Made by a program: the position numbers and the translations under genes. From NCBI RefSeq assembly GCF_025698545.1, contig NC_068566.1, positions 1,843,362 to 1,907,361 of the forward strand: 64,000 nt of DNA. The letters are read 5' to 3'. Shown here in pieces: positions 37,971 through 47,495 of this stretch. Source of the DNA: Gossypium raimondii. Its lineage: Eukaryota; Streptophyta; Magnoliopsida; Malvales; Malvaceae. The notes beneath the pieces are model-generated. The model searched no databases and was not told the DNA's origin. It saw only the letters and a list, made by a program, of their open reading frames with translations. The first letter of the stretch is position 1. Each line of letters opens with the position of its first letter.

Positions 37971-40416
37971 ATGGAATGCCAATATCTTATTTTTGTTGTT
38001 GCATTTGTTTCCATGGTTCTTGTTGGGGCATTTGCTGTCGAATCGTCACCTTCACCAGTCCCTTCCAAGGCATCTTCACCTTCGAAGTCGCCATCTACTT
38101 CAAGCTCCTCTTCCCCTAGCCCTAGTAAAAGCGACAACCCTAGCGCCAACAAAGGATACGCTTTTGAGGTTGAGTCTCTTGAGGAGGTCTCATCCCCTCC
38201 TTCACAAACTGCCACTGATGAAGTTTTTGACTCCCTTCTCCTAGCCCTAAAAACACAGGTGATGTTGCTGATAGTGATAGCCCTAAATCTGGTAATGATA
38301 GTGCAGCACCAGCACCAGCACCCTCTAATGCCATTGAAATCAAGGCCACCACTTGCATTGTCTGTAACACCCCACACTCGGCGTACACGTTATGATCAGA
38401 TTCTAGAGGTTGTAACGCTTATGCAAAAAGAGACAAATGTTTGATCTGATGAAAACCACTTCAATGGAAGGAAAATTCAATTGAATTACTCTTTTGGAAA
38501 ACACTGCGACTTTTCGAAACCACGGTTTAATTTTGTATCTAAAAACAAAACCAATTCACTTGAAAATACTTGCGTGCTAAAACATTTTGAACAATTTGAT
38601 TAACCTTGCAGCGAAATACCTTATAGTTCTTTGTATATAAAAAAGTGATTCATTTTAATTGTCTTAGGTTAAGCATCCTTAAATCATAAAACCTTCGCGT
38701 AGTGAGTATAAAAAATTGTCCTAACGAACTAAACAAAAACAAAAATTAAAATGTCCAACCAAAAATAAAAACCCAAAACAGTCCAGAAATGTCCATGATC
38801 AAAACAAATGAAAAAGTTCGTAGTGCTTAATTGAAGAATTTATGAAACCCTAGTTCCCGAGTCACCGTCCATTCCTAGGTCGGAGGTTTACCTGAAACAA
38901 ATCATACAAACTGTGAGCTTTAAGCCCAGTGTGTGTTTTAACCCATAATCTTAGTACAAGCAGACACATAATTCAGCTTGTCTTATACCATATGTCATAT
39001 TATTTCTTATCACAGGTCAGTTTATAATATAGAGCATATTTTATCATATTTTACGTAACATATCATATCGATACATAACATGGCATATAGAATCATAACA
39101 TAGCATATCTTATCAGATTTATATCAAGTCCTACGCTCATCTACTACAAACCATCTCTGTCCAACCAATCACAACGTATATGACTACTAAAGCCCATCCA
39201 TCCAATCACACCAATAGGTGGCGGTGTGCCACTCATATAATTGCAACTGAGCTGCCATACATAAATTTGTGTTCTAGCCGCCATAATTGCAATATAAACT
39301 GCCATATAGAACTGGGTCCATCATATCATAACCCACGCCGAAACACAAACAAATCATAATCATATATATATCATTCCTACATATATCATAAACTATACGT
39401 CATGCATACTTACATATAAATCATAACATAACACATAATTTAATGGTAACATTTTCTACTTAACATACTTCCTAAGCCTACCCACACGACCTACAAAAAT
39501 TACACATTCACATGACCAGGTGGCAACACACAATCAGTCACATGGCCTACATACACGGCCGTGTGGCACTAGGCAGTTTCAAAATACAGCCTAGTTTTAC
39601 GATTAAATCGAGTTTTTGGGTTGAATTCACACACCTAATAGCGAGATTGATCCTCCACACAACCGAACACCTAGAACCCTACAAACGGAATCAAAACTAA
39701 ACGTTTACAACTTTGATTTAGCACAAAAATTTCCACTTAAATTCACTCTTTTCACAAGAAAGTAGTCCCTAAATCAATAACGAGCACTTGCTGCAACTTA
39801 TAGCAACTCCTCTAAGAACTTAATTTGCTGGAGGATCGTCTATCACCACATGCTCTTTTCCTAAAACGAAAGATTCCACAATAAAAAAAATTTCATCACA
39901 AGGAGAATCAATTAACAAAATAGAAAAGAAAAGAACAAGAGAAAGAAAGAATAATCTTGACAGATGCCGCAAGAACAAGACCAACCCAAAAGCCAATTGA
40001 AAAGTAAAGAAAACAAAAGAATGAAAACAAGTAGCAGTGATAGCAAAAAGGGAGAATTTGAATGGTAGTGGGAAGGTAAGAAACGTGAGGAAGGGAGTGG
40101 TATTGACCGAAAAGAAAAATGAAGGAATTATCTTGTATTTATTTTATAAAAAAAATAATAAAAAACAGATTTTAACAACCTATCAATCTCATATCAAAAC
40201 TAACCACCAAGAATCCAAACTATACTACTAATAACGGCACAAAAGGAAAAAATATTCCCAACTTGCAAACACCGAAATTCGAACACGAAACCTTAATTAA
40301 ACTTACAAAACACTTAACCACATAATCAAATCAACTTGCTTAACAAACTTGTACAATTTTAAATCTAAGAAGTTTGGGGTGTTACATTAACTAATTTTGG
40401 ATTCTTCCTCTTTTAA
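37971..40416 (+). pseudogene. AGP5 pseudogene (frameshift plus LTR C insertion; 3' end preserved)
   Basis: The 5' part (37971-38362) starts MECQYLIFVV and retains the signal peptide and SP-rich region. It has the same central deletion and the same one-base loss (near 38235) as AGP4. LTR C occupies 38363-40386. The gene resumes at 40387 with TTAACTAATTTTGGATTC, matching the GPI-signal end of AGP1-3, and reaches TAA at 40414-40416. This copy shows what AGP4 looked like before it lost its 3' end. It also carries three AP repeats just before the SNA site, in the shifted part. It cannot yield a normal GPI-anchored AGP. Confidence 0.85.
38363..40386 (+). mobile_element. LTR family C, near-complete copy inside AGP5
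   Basis: Starts TGTAACACCCCACACTCGG and ends GTTTGGGGTGTTACA, 2024 bp. The flanking 5-mers TTGTC and TTAAC do not match, and about six bases of the gene at the junction are missing or disguised as LTR end. Either the target duplication was lost or the ends were reshaped. It contains CACATGGCC/CACGGCCGTGTGG (39540-39565). No coding domain. Confidence 0.75.
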
Positions 40417-40890
40417 GCTTCACACGCATAAGTTCTTGAAGGCCTTGAGATGTGCTTTCTAGTTACCTTTAATTTCTTTTTAAAGAAAAGTCATATTTAT
40501 GTGCTAATTAAAATTGTACTTTTGATGCTTGAAATAAAAGTTATAATATACTTTGTGTTTTAAATTAATGTAATAAAAACTTATAAAACCCATTAACCAC
40601 TAATTATGTTTGATTAAGAATTTTATATTTAAGCTTGAACTTGAGCTGGATAAAACTTGTGTATATTCAAGCTCAATCTTAGTTTGAGAATTAAATTTAA
40701 GGTTAATAATATATATTAAAGACGATAACATAATTTAATAATATAAAAATATTTAAAATATATATTAAAAATGAAAGGTTTGCTAAGACTCACAATCTAT
40801 TCGAACAAGTATTTCTAAGCTTGAATTTTACTCGATCGATAGCTAAAGGTTGACTCGATAATTACCGAATTAAATTCATGTTTTTTTAGG
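40417..40890. other. 3' flank of AGP5, right edge of the tandem array
   Basis: Follows the AGP 3' flank (16160-16650) until about 40890, then diverges instead of entering an A-type LTR. This is either the ancestral edge of the amplified unit or a deletion boundary. Confidence 0.6.
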
Positions 40891-41741
40891 CAAACTCAAA
40901 TAACTTGCAAACACCGATATCCCATTTACACCCTTACATTTAAGCTAAGAATTAAAAAATTTCATTCTACAAAAAGTTGTTATAACTTCAATAAAAATAA
41001 TTATATCAATTTACCTTTGAAATCCGTTTGCTACTAGATATAAGTTGCAATTCTAAATAATGAATTGCAAAAATTAACTTAAAATATTATAAATGAAACA
41101 AGATAGTTGATTTATCAAAATTTAATGAAAATTTAAAAGTTACTCCAATTTGTTGGGAAACACGTGAATTTGAGCTAATTTGTTGCGTATAAATGGTTGG
41201 TTTTTGTTAATTTTGTGCATATAAATGACTTTTAAATCAACAAATTTTAACAGTGTTCCTGAATTTTAACCCCTTGATTAACAAATTTTCTATTTTACTC
41301 ATTTCCATATTTTGTACTAAATTAAAAAATGGAATTTAAAAGTAGAACAATCTATTAAACATATAAACAACAACTTGGTAACAACAGGGCAAAGTTGAAG
41401 GACCCATTTGCCTTTGATTTTTGCCTCCCACAATTGCTGACTAATTGACCCACCTAACTTTAGAAAAGGAAATTATAAAATTACAAATTCATGTTTGTTT
41501 GTTTTTATTTATTTCTAAAAAATATTTACTACCATATTGTTACTAAAATTATAAAATAGATGGACTTAAGGTGGAATTTTTAAATTTTATAAGTATGATT
41601 AAAAGATTGTCATATATCTAATTATATATTTTTATTTTTAAATATTAATTAAATACATTTCACAATTTTTTACCACGCTTCTAAAGTTAAGAAAACACTT
41701 CCACCCATATATTAAATAATTATCCAAAATAAAAAAACTTT
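40891..41741. other. Intergenic DNA between AGP array and HSFB1
   Basis: AT-rich and lower-copy in appearance. I see no gene, RNA or clear repeat in it. Confidence 0.5.
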
Positions 41742-41747
41742 TTTATT
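41742..41747 (-). terminator. Poly(A) signal AATAAA of HSFB1
   Basis: AATAAA read on the minus strand, about 63 bases after the HSFB1 stop codon. Typical plant position, but plant poly(A) signals are loose. Confidence 0.45.
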
Positions 41748-41809
41748 TAATCCTAGTTATATTTGTACGAAATCAGCTTCCTTGCTATCGATGAGGACCG
41801 GTGATAGGC

Positions 41810-43318
41810 TCAGTTGCAAACCTTGCCGCTCTTCATCATCAAAGCCACGTGGCGAAACTCAATGGTCTTCATCTCTTTAGCGTGTGGCCCACCGTACACA
41901 ATTTTCTCCTCGCGGGCCCGCTTTTTTCCCGCGCTTTTCAACCACACCCCAAACAGTTTCAAACTTCCGTTTCCATCTTCGCCGCCGCCTTTTTCATCAT
42001 CGTCGTTGTCATCGACGCCGTAGAAACAGCCAAGATCGTCGCCTTCAAGGGTGGAACCACCGTTTCCTTCCCGCATGATGCGATCGATTTGATCTGGCCC
42101 CACCTTCACGCACTCGGTTAAAAACGCGACCAGTTCGTCGCATTGCTTCTTGGCTTGCGCCAGCTCCGAGCTCAACATCTCATTATCCTTCTTCAGCTTC
42201 TCGTTCTCGTCTGATAGATCGGCGTACTGATTCGTGTTCGCTGCCGGCGTCGTTTCCACCGATCCCGGATTCTTCGATTCCGGTGATGTCGACGTGGAAG
42301 TTGACCCTAGGTCCTCACCGGAGTTAGTAGGGGAGGAAGCTCTCGCACCAGACGTTTTCCCGTTCGCCGGATTATTAGCCGGCGATGTTGTCACCGTCTT
42401 CCGGCGACGGATGTCGGACAAGAGCTCTTTTTGTCCTCGCTTGAAGTTCTCGTTCGCGAATTCCCATTTGTCTGGAACAACCTTTCGGAATCCCTGTAAT
42501 AAAACGGCAAGTTCATGTTTTTAACAGTCCGTACGATTGCTTGAAAAAAGGTCAAAAGATGGTTCTAACCCCTCATCCCTCACCTAATATTTTGTGGTTG
42601 GAAATCAATTTGCAAGTAAACCCCTTTCTTCAAACCAACAATTACGATGAAGGATTAATTTTAAATTAGTTCACCAATCCCTATCATAATCAACCCTATT
42701 ATTCAAACTTTTATTAATTTTTTAAAACAATCCAATCAATTTCACTTCCTTTACATAGAAAAAATCCTAAAGAAATTACCCATCTTTTCCTTGAAGAAAT
42801 GGTCTACCATATAAGTTATTAATGTCAACTTTTAGTTTGAATTTAATCTTATATTTTACTTTCTCATAATTTGGTCCCTTCACTTCATAACATAGCTTAA
42901 CTATTACGAATAAAATGCTCCAGCGAAGTTTTCTTTTAAAAAAATCATTCCAACATTTAAAAAAGGATCTTTTTAAATCCATAATTAATGGTGTTATGTT
43001 ATAAAGCAAAGAAATTAAACTAAGTATAAGGACTAAATCTTAAATTTAAGCATAATAAAAGAACCAAAATCAGTATTTAACCATTAATTAATTAAAAAAA
43101 ATGAAATTACTTACGTAAGTGTTGAGCTGACGGACAAAGCTGGAAAAGTTGTTGTGCTTGAAATAATTGGGAAGCAAATCTTTTGCAAAATCAGCAGTTT
43201 TCCAAACGACAAAAGACGTGCCGTTTTCATTCCATGAAATCACATCGTCGGTGATCGGATCATCCACCAGCTGGTACGTTTTGATCAAGAACGGCGCCGG
43301 AACTGACCTTTGCGCCAT
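41810..43318 (-). CDS. HSFB1: Heat shock transcription factor, class B1 (two exons)
   Basis: Exon 1 is 43318-43115 and exon 2 is 42493-41810, with a 621-bp GT-AG intron in phase 0 (donor after codon TAC, GTAAGT; acceptor TTACAG before GGATTC). The product is 295 aa. Residues 6 to about 100 are the winged-helix DNA-binding domain ([17 protein letters not shown], recognition helix [25 protein letters not shown]), and the intron lies at the usual place in this domain. Residues about 157-208 are the HR-A/B coiled coil for trimerisation, without the 21-residue insertion of class A. LFGV at 248-251 is the class-B repressor motif. KKRAREE at 258-264 is a likely nuclear signal. The C-terminus ends KVCN, as in Arabidopsis HSFB1. 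Its role is a nuclear repressor/co-regulator of heat-stress genes and, in Arabidopsis (where it is TBF1), of the growth-to-defence switch. B1 rather than B2 is chosen from the LKLFGVWLK and [12 protein letters not shown] stretches. Confidence 0.95.
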
Positions 43319-43446
43319 ATTTTCCGACTTTCCGATTGATCAAATCCCTCCCAAAGTACACGTAAACCCCCCAAAAAAAAGATTCTAACAAAGAATTATG
43401 ATTACAAAAGTAAAAAGGAAGAACAAATTGAAAAACCTGGTCGTTT

Positions 43447-43569
43447 TTAGGCAGAACAACTAAAGAGAAGCAGAGCAGTCAAGAATTCCCAACCCCAGCA
43501 ATAAAATCCAGAACGGAAGAATCGAGAATGAACGACGTTATCGCAGGGTTTGATCGTATCAGTTTCCAT
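43447..43569 (-). CDS. uORF2 in the HSFB1 leader (40-aa conserved-type peptide)
   Basis: ATG at 43569 and TAA at 43449-43447 encode 40 residues: METDTIKPCDNVVHSR, then FFRSGFYCWGWEFL, then a Leu/Cys-rich end TALLLFSCSA. It lies 128 bases upstream of the HSFB1 start and in another reading frame register. Arabidopsis HSFB1/TBF1 mRNA is known to carry two uORFs that hold back translation until immune induction. The aromatic and hydrophobic C-terminal half here looks like a selected nascent peptide and not random leader sequence. That identity is inference from position and composition, because no alignment could be run. The expected role is to stall or divert ribosomes and repress HSFB1 translation in cis. 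Confidence 0.75.
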   Translation of the reverse strand: METDTIKPCDNVVHSRFFRSGFYCWGWEFLTALLLFSCSA

Positions 43570-43616
43570 TAGTAACAACACCAAGCTTTTACTTTCTGGA
43601 ATCGAAACAAGATCAT
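43569..43616 (-). CDS. uORF1 in the HSFB1 leader (15 aa)
   Basis: ATG at 43616, then 15 codons (MILFRFQKVKAWCCY), and TAA at 43571-43569. The last A of the stop is the A of the uORF2 ATG, giving TAATG. It is the first ATG downstream of the predicted start of transcription, and no other ATG occurs in the leader besides uORF2. A short first uORF followed by a longer one is the arrangement known for TBF1. The peptide itself has no recognisable motif. Confidence 0.6.
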   Translation of the reverse strand: MILFRFQKVKAWCCY

Positions 43617-43711
43617 AACTTTACCTTATTGTATTTTCTACAAAAAGAAAATCAGAAAAACAGAGACTTGAAATTCTCTATCTTTTTTTGCAGATTGTTG
43701 ATGATGGGTTG

Positions 43712-43717
43712 TTTATA
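43712..43717 (-). promoter_or_regulatory. HSFB1: TATA box of HSFB1
   Basis: TATAAA on the minus strand within CTTTTATAAACAACC. Transcription would start near 43685, giving a leader of about 365 bases that contains both uORFs. This is the only good TATA motif between the uORFs and the upstream HSE. Confidence 0.6.
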
Positions 43718-43750
43718 AAAGGGGAAAAGCAAAAGGAAACCGATAATGGG

Positions 43751-43763
43751 TTCTAGAAAATTT
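43751..43763 (-). promoter_or_regulatory. Heat shock element next to HSFB1 TATA box
   Basis: TTCtaGAAaaTTT on the plus strand has two perfect alternating nTTCn/nGAAn units and a third with one mismatch. It ends 33 bases upstream of the TATA box, the usual place for a functional HSE. It suggests heat induction by class-A HSFs or autoregulation. Confidence 0.55.
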
Positions 43764-43971
43764 TGAGAAACAGAGCAGCCAGAGAGGGCTTTTAAGAAAA
43801 AAAGTATTCAAAAGGGTATGCTTTTTTTTTTCTCCACTAGAGAGTCATTGTTTTCAAAGGTTAGGAAACATAACAACATGCTTTATTTATCTTTTAGGAG
43901 GAGAAAATGTGGACTTTTCTAATGGAAAAAGTGAGAAAATTGGGGGATTCTTTCTTTTTTCTATTGGTGGT

Positions 43972-43989
43972 TTCTTGAAAGGAAGCTTC
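43972..43989 (-). promoter_or_regulatory. Distal HSE-like cluster upstream of HSFB1
   Basis: TTCttGAAagGAAgcTTC holds four perfect HSE pentamers at exact 5-bp steps. The middle pair runs in the same direction and not inverted, so it is two HSE halves side by side. It lies about 255 bases upstream of the TATA box. Confidence 0.45.
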
Positions 43990-44064
43990 GAATACATTTT
44001 TCTAAAGAGTTGATTTGAAGTGGGGAGGAAGAAGGGAGGGTTTTTCACATGGAACGCGTAAGTA

Positions 44065-44070
44065 CACGTG
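44065..44070. promoter_or_regulatory. G-box CACGTG upstream of HSFB1
   Basis: CACGTGCC context resembles an ABRE/G-box about 350 bases upstream of the TATA box. A single six-base match is weak evidence on its own. Confidence 0.3.
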
Positions 44071-44100
44071 CCTTTCACCATTTTTATTCAAGAAGCTCCT

Positions 44101-46740
44101 CTCCACCTACCCCCCCCCCCCCACCCCAATATAATATATATTTGAGATTGCTTCCATTCATCGCCATTAAGTAATTTAAATTTTGGATTAATTTCATCAG
44201 AAAACCTCGAATTTTGATGTCTCAAACATTAAACCATTATCAAAATATCTATATAGCATCAGCCATGGACATAGATGGGCAGGAAGTAGCCTTGCCCCTC
44301 CAAATGGTAAAATTACTATGTAGCCCTTTAAGATTTTAAAAGTTACTACTTAACATATTGGTAAGTTTAAACTTTGACCCCTCTAAAATTTTATGATTCA
44401 TCTATAACCTTTGTAAAACAATTTTCTTGCTTTGCCCCTAGTATCAACCAAGTTATTCCATCAATTTAGCCGCTAGTTTAGTTGTTGAACACCAACTCAA
44501 ATCTGACATGAAGTATATTTAAAATACATGGATCAAATTGTAAACATATATATATTTACTACATGAAAATATATGATCCAATTTGTCCATGTAGTACATA
44601 CATATGTATTTACAGTGTAATCTAAATGCTTTAAATATGGTCTACACAATATTTAAACTGATATTCAATGCCTAAATTGATAGCTATGTTGATGAAAGGA
44701 TGTGATTGGTATAATATTGATACTTTGAGGACTTGATTATAATGTTTTGAAGTTTAAAATTAATTTAAAATTAAAACAAAAATTTGAAGACTTTGTTTGC
44801 AATTAATTCGGTTAGAAGAAATGAAAAAAATATAAGGTATGGAATGCTTTGAAGGGGTAAAAGGAGAAGCAATGTTATTAACATAATTCATACATTTGTT
44901 TTCCTCCAAGAAGAAAATAAACGAGTTTTGGTTTAAACGATTGGAAAATGGAAATTCGTGTTTTAGATAATAATCCAACTAAGATTTGTTCTTTTATAAT
45001 CGTGAAAATAGAGTGGACATACATCACTAAAGTTGACCAAAAGGCCACTGCTTAAAAGATTTTAGTAATTAGTAGCAATATACTAATTTTATTTACCTGT
45101 ACATTGGTCATATGTATTAATTAAATTATATTTAATTATTTATATATTTTTTATAAATTGTGTAACGTTTCATTAATAATAAGAATATATAATTTTAATT
45201 TTAAAACATGATAATTGATATTAGATTGAATTTTAAATGAACAATATTTTTATTTTTATGATAATTATATTCTAACTGTATTCTACTTATGTGATTATGA
45301 ATAAAATGATATGGAAAAGAGTTGATCACTTGTAGTTTTACCTCTGACAAATTTAATAATAAAATGATATGAAAAAAAGATTCCTTTCATACAAATGGAA
45401 ATGAACTTTAATTAGAAGGTTCAGTTCAGTCTTCTATGCCTCCAAGGTAGGTCCTCTTTCTAGTCAAATCAAATCGAAACCCATAGCTTAAGCCTTGATA
45501 ATTAGTGTAATTAAGCAGGTTCATTTTAAATCAATTTTAAAAAAATATATATTTCCTACAAATATGAATAAAACAACCATCCACCAACCCATAGAAAGAA
45601 GTTTTTATTTAAAAGTTGACATGAAATTTATTAATATATCTATCTTCTCATTCATTTTAAATTAGAGTTATTGCGTGATTATTAAATTTATTCATAAATT
45701 GTGGTAGTTATATTTTGAAAATTTTAAAATATCAAATTTAAATCTCATCCTATGTTATATCTTCGATATATTTTGGTTTGTTCCAAATATGTTTTATTAT
45801 TAGTCTTAGTCATTTGTAACAAATGATATATTATTATTCTAAAACATAATTTATGGGAAAATGATGAAAGAGTAAGTTGACCATTTGTTGAAAACATTAC
45901 AAAAACAAAAGTTTTAATGCAATTATGCGACAATAACTAAATGGAGAATAATTTTGGAATTTGGAAAAGAAGAGTGAAGTTTATGGACCAAAATATCCTC
46001 ATTTATTAGCTTACTAGGTGGTAGACCATCTGTGTTAGGTTAAGTTAGGTAATTCAGAGACCAAAACCTCTTATATTTTCCTCTCCTTTAGACAAAGTTT
46101 GTCCTTCCCAAAAGCCTTGCCTTTACTTTTATTATCAACATAATTGGGGGTTAAAATAATGGAGATATTATATGTATGTATGTATGTATAATATAAAAGA
46201 AATTAATAATGACCTCACCCACCATCCGTTCTTGATTATATTCGTTTAAATCCGCCACATATATGTTTTTTTACTAGAGATTCCTAATTATGCCTACATT
46301 GTATGCTGATTTTTATATTTCACCGATTGATTTCTCAATGTTCAAAATTTCAGTAGTGTATCAATTAGGTTTTTAATCAGTAAATGCTATCTTAAATTTG
46401 ACATGAAGTATATTTAAAAAATGTTGACTACATTGTAAACACGTCTTTCACTACTGTCACCATTGACACTACCTTTTAGGGTTATTGGATTGCCTAAACC
46501 GACACTAAAAGAAAAGGGGGAGGATGATGGCTAGTTGCCAGCAGCGAAGTAGTTGGATGCTTGAAGAGGTAGATGTAAAAAAAGTTTTTAAAGAGAGGTT
46601 GGAGAGTTTTCTTTGAGAGAGAGGAGCAAAAAAATAATTTTATAGTTGCAACACATGCTTACAATTTGATCTAAATCTTTTAAATGTGCTCGCATTAGAT
46701 TTGAATTGACATTTAATGCTTAAATTCACATTAGAGATGG
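44101..46740. other. Intergenic DNA right of HSFB1
   Basis: AT-rich. It has a C-run (44111-44124), a degenerate dispersed repeat of the 'remaining GGCCAAAATT/gCCCCT' type near 44275-44470 (compare 50941-51075 and 55070-55260), and a short (TATG)n tract near 46170-46190. I see no gene. Confidence 0.45.
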
Positions 46741-47495
46741 AACTAGGAACTTCTTGCGAAATGTAATTTCTCTCTCTTCCTGGGAGTTTTTCTCTTTTAT
46801 GCTAAGAGTCAGTTTCTTGAGTCTTGAGATTTTTGTACCGTTTTTTTCTTTGACTTTGTCTCATTTTCCCCAACAGTTAATAGCTATAGTATTAAAAAAA
46901 AAAAGAAAGAGGAAAAGGGTTGAGAGGGAGTTGTCCTAACAATGGAGTGTTATTGAGGAGGGAGAAAAGGGAGTGCGATAAGGTTGCAAGTTCTAGTTTT
47001 ATAAGGATGGAAGGAGGGGTTAAGGATGGGAAATGAAATTCGTGTGAGGTTTTTAATAATGTTAATGATAAGATTTAAAGAGGACAATGGATGAGGAAGG
47101 AGAGTTTAATGGGAATAAGAGGAATGATAAGGTTAGAATAGAAGTAAGGGAGGGTGCTAATGGGATGTATTGTGAAGAAAAGAGTATGGAAAAATATTAA
47201 AGGGTTGGGGAGTGGAAATGAGGTGGGTGAGGAATTTAGAATTAAATGTGGGATGGTTGTTGAGTTTTGAGGAAAGTTGGGTGAGGTGTGAAAGGTAAGG
47301 ATTGAAGGGAGTGGTAAGGCTAGTAAGGAAAGGATGAGGACAAGAGAAATCAACCATACATTGTTGTATTACCCCCTCCCCCAGATGAAGAGATTAGGGA
47401 AAATTGGGGGAATGATAATAGGCAAAGAAGGTAGGTGAGGAACAAGAAAATGATTTAACTACTAAGTTTGGAAAATTAGAATTGAAAAGAGGGAG

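Larger units (their letters stand above)
1697..40890 (+). repeat. Tandem segmental array of AGP units (five units, heavily interrupted)
   Basis: The same order of sequence recurs five times: a spacer containing AAGCTTGAATTTTACTCGAT, an LTR of family A, an upstream region containing GATGAGTAGATTTTAAC, an AGP gene, and a 3' flank. The gene starts are 4255, 4304, 9822 and 3967 bp apart. The long gaps are explained by later LTR insertions. The first unit is stretched to about 14.5 kb by three nested LTRs. After AGP5 the similarity to the unit flank stops near 40890 without an A-type LTR, which marks the right edge of the array. Unit limits are judged by eye. Confidence 0.8.

Noticed and set aside
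41801..42121. 106-aa plus-strand frame and others antisense to HSFB1 exon 2
   Set aside because: Shadow of the GC-richer HSFB1 exon. The minus-strand frame has full family motifs and correct splice sites.
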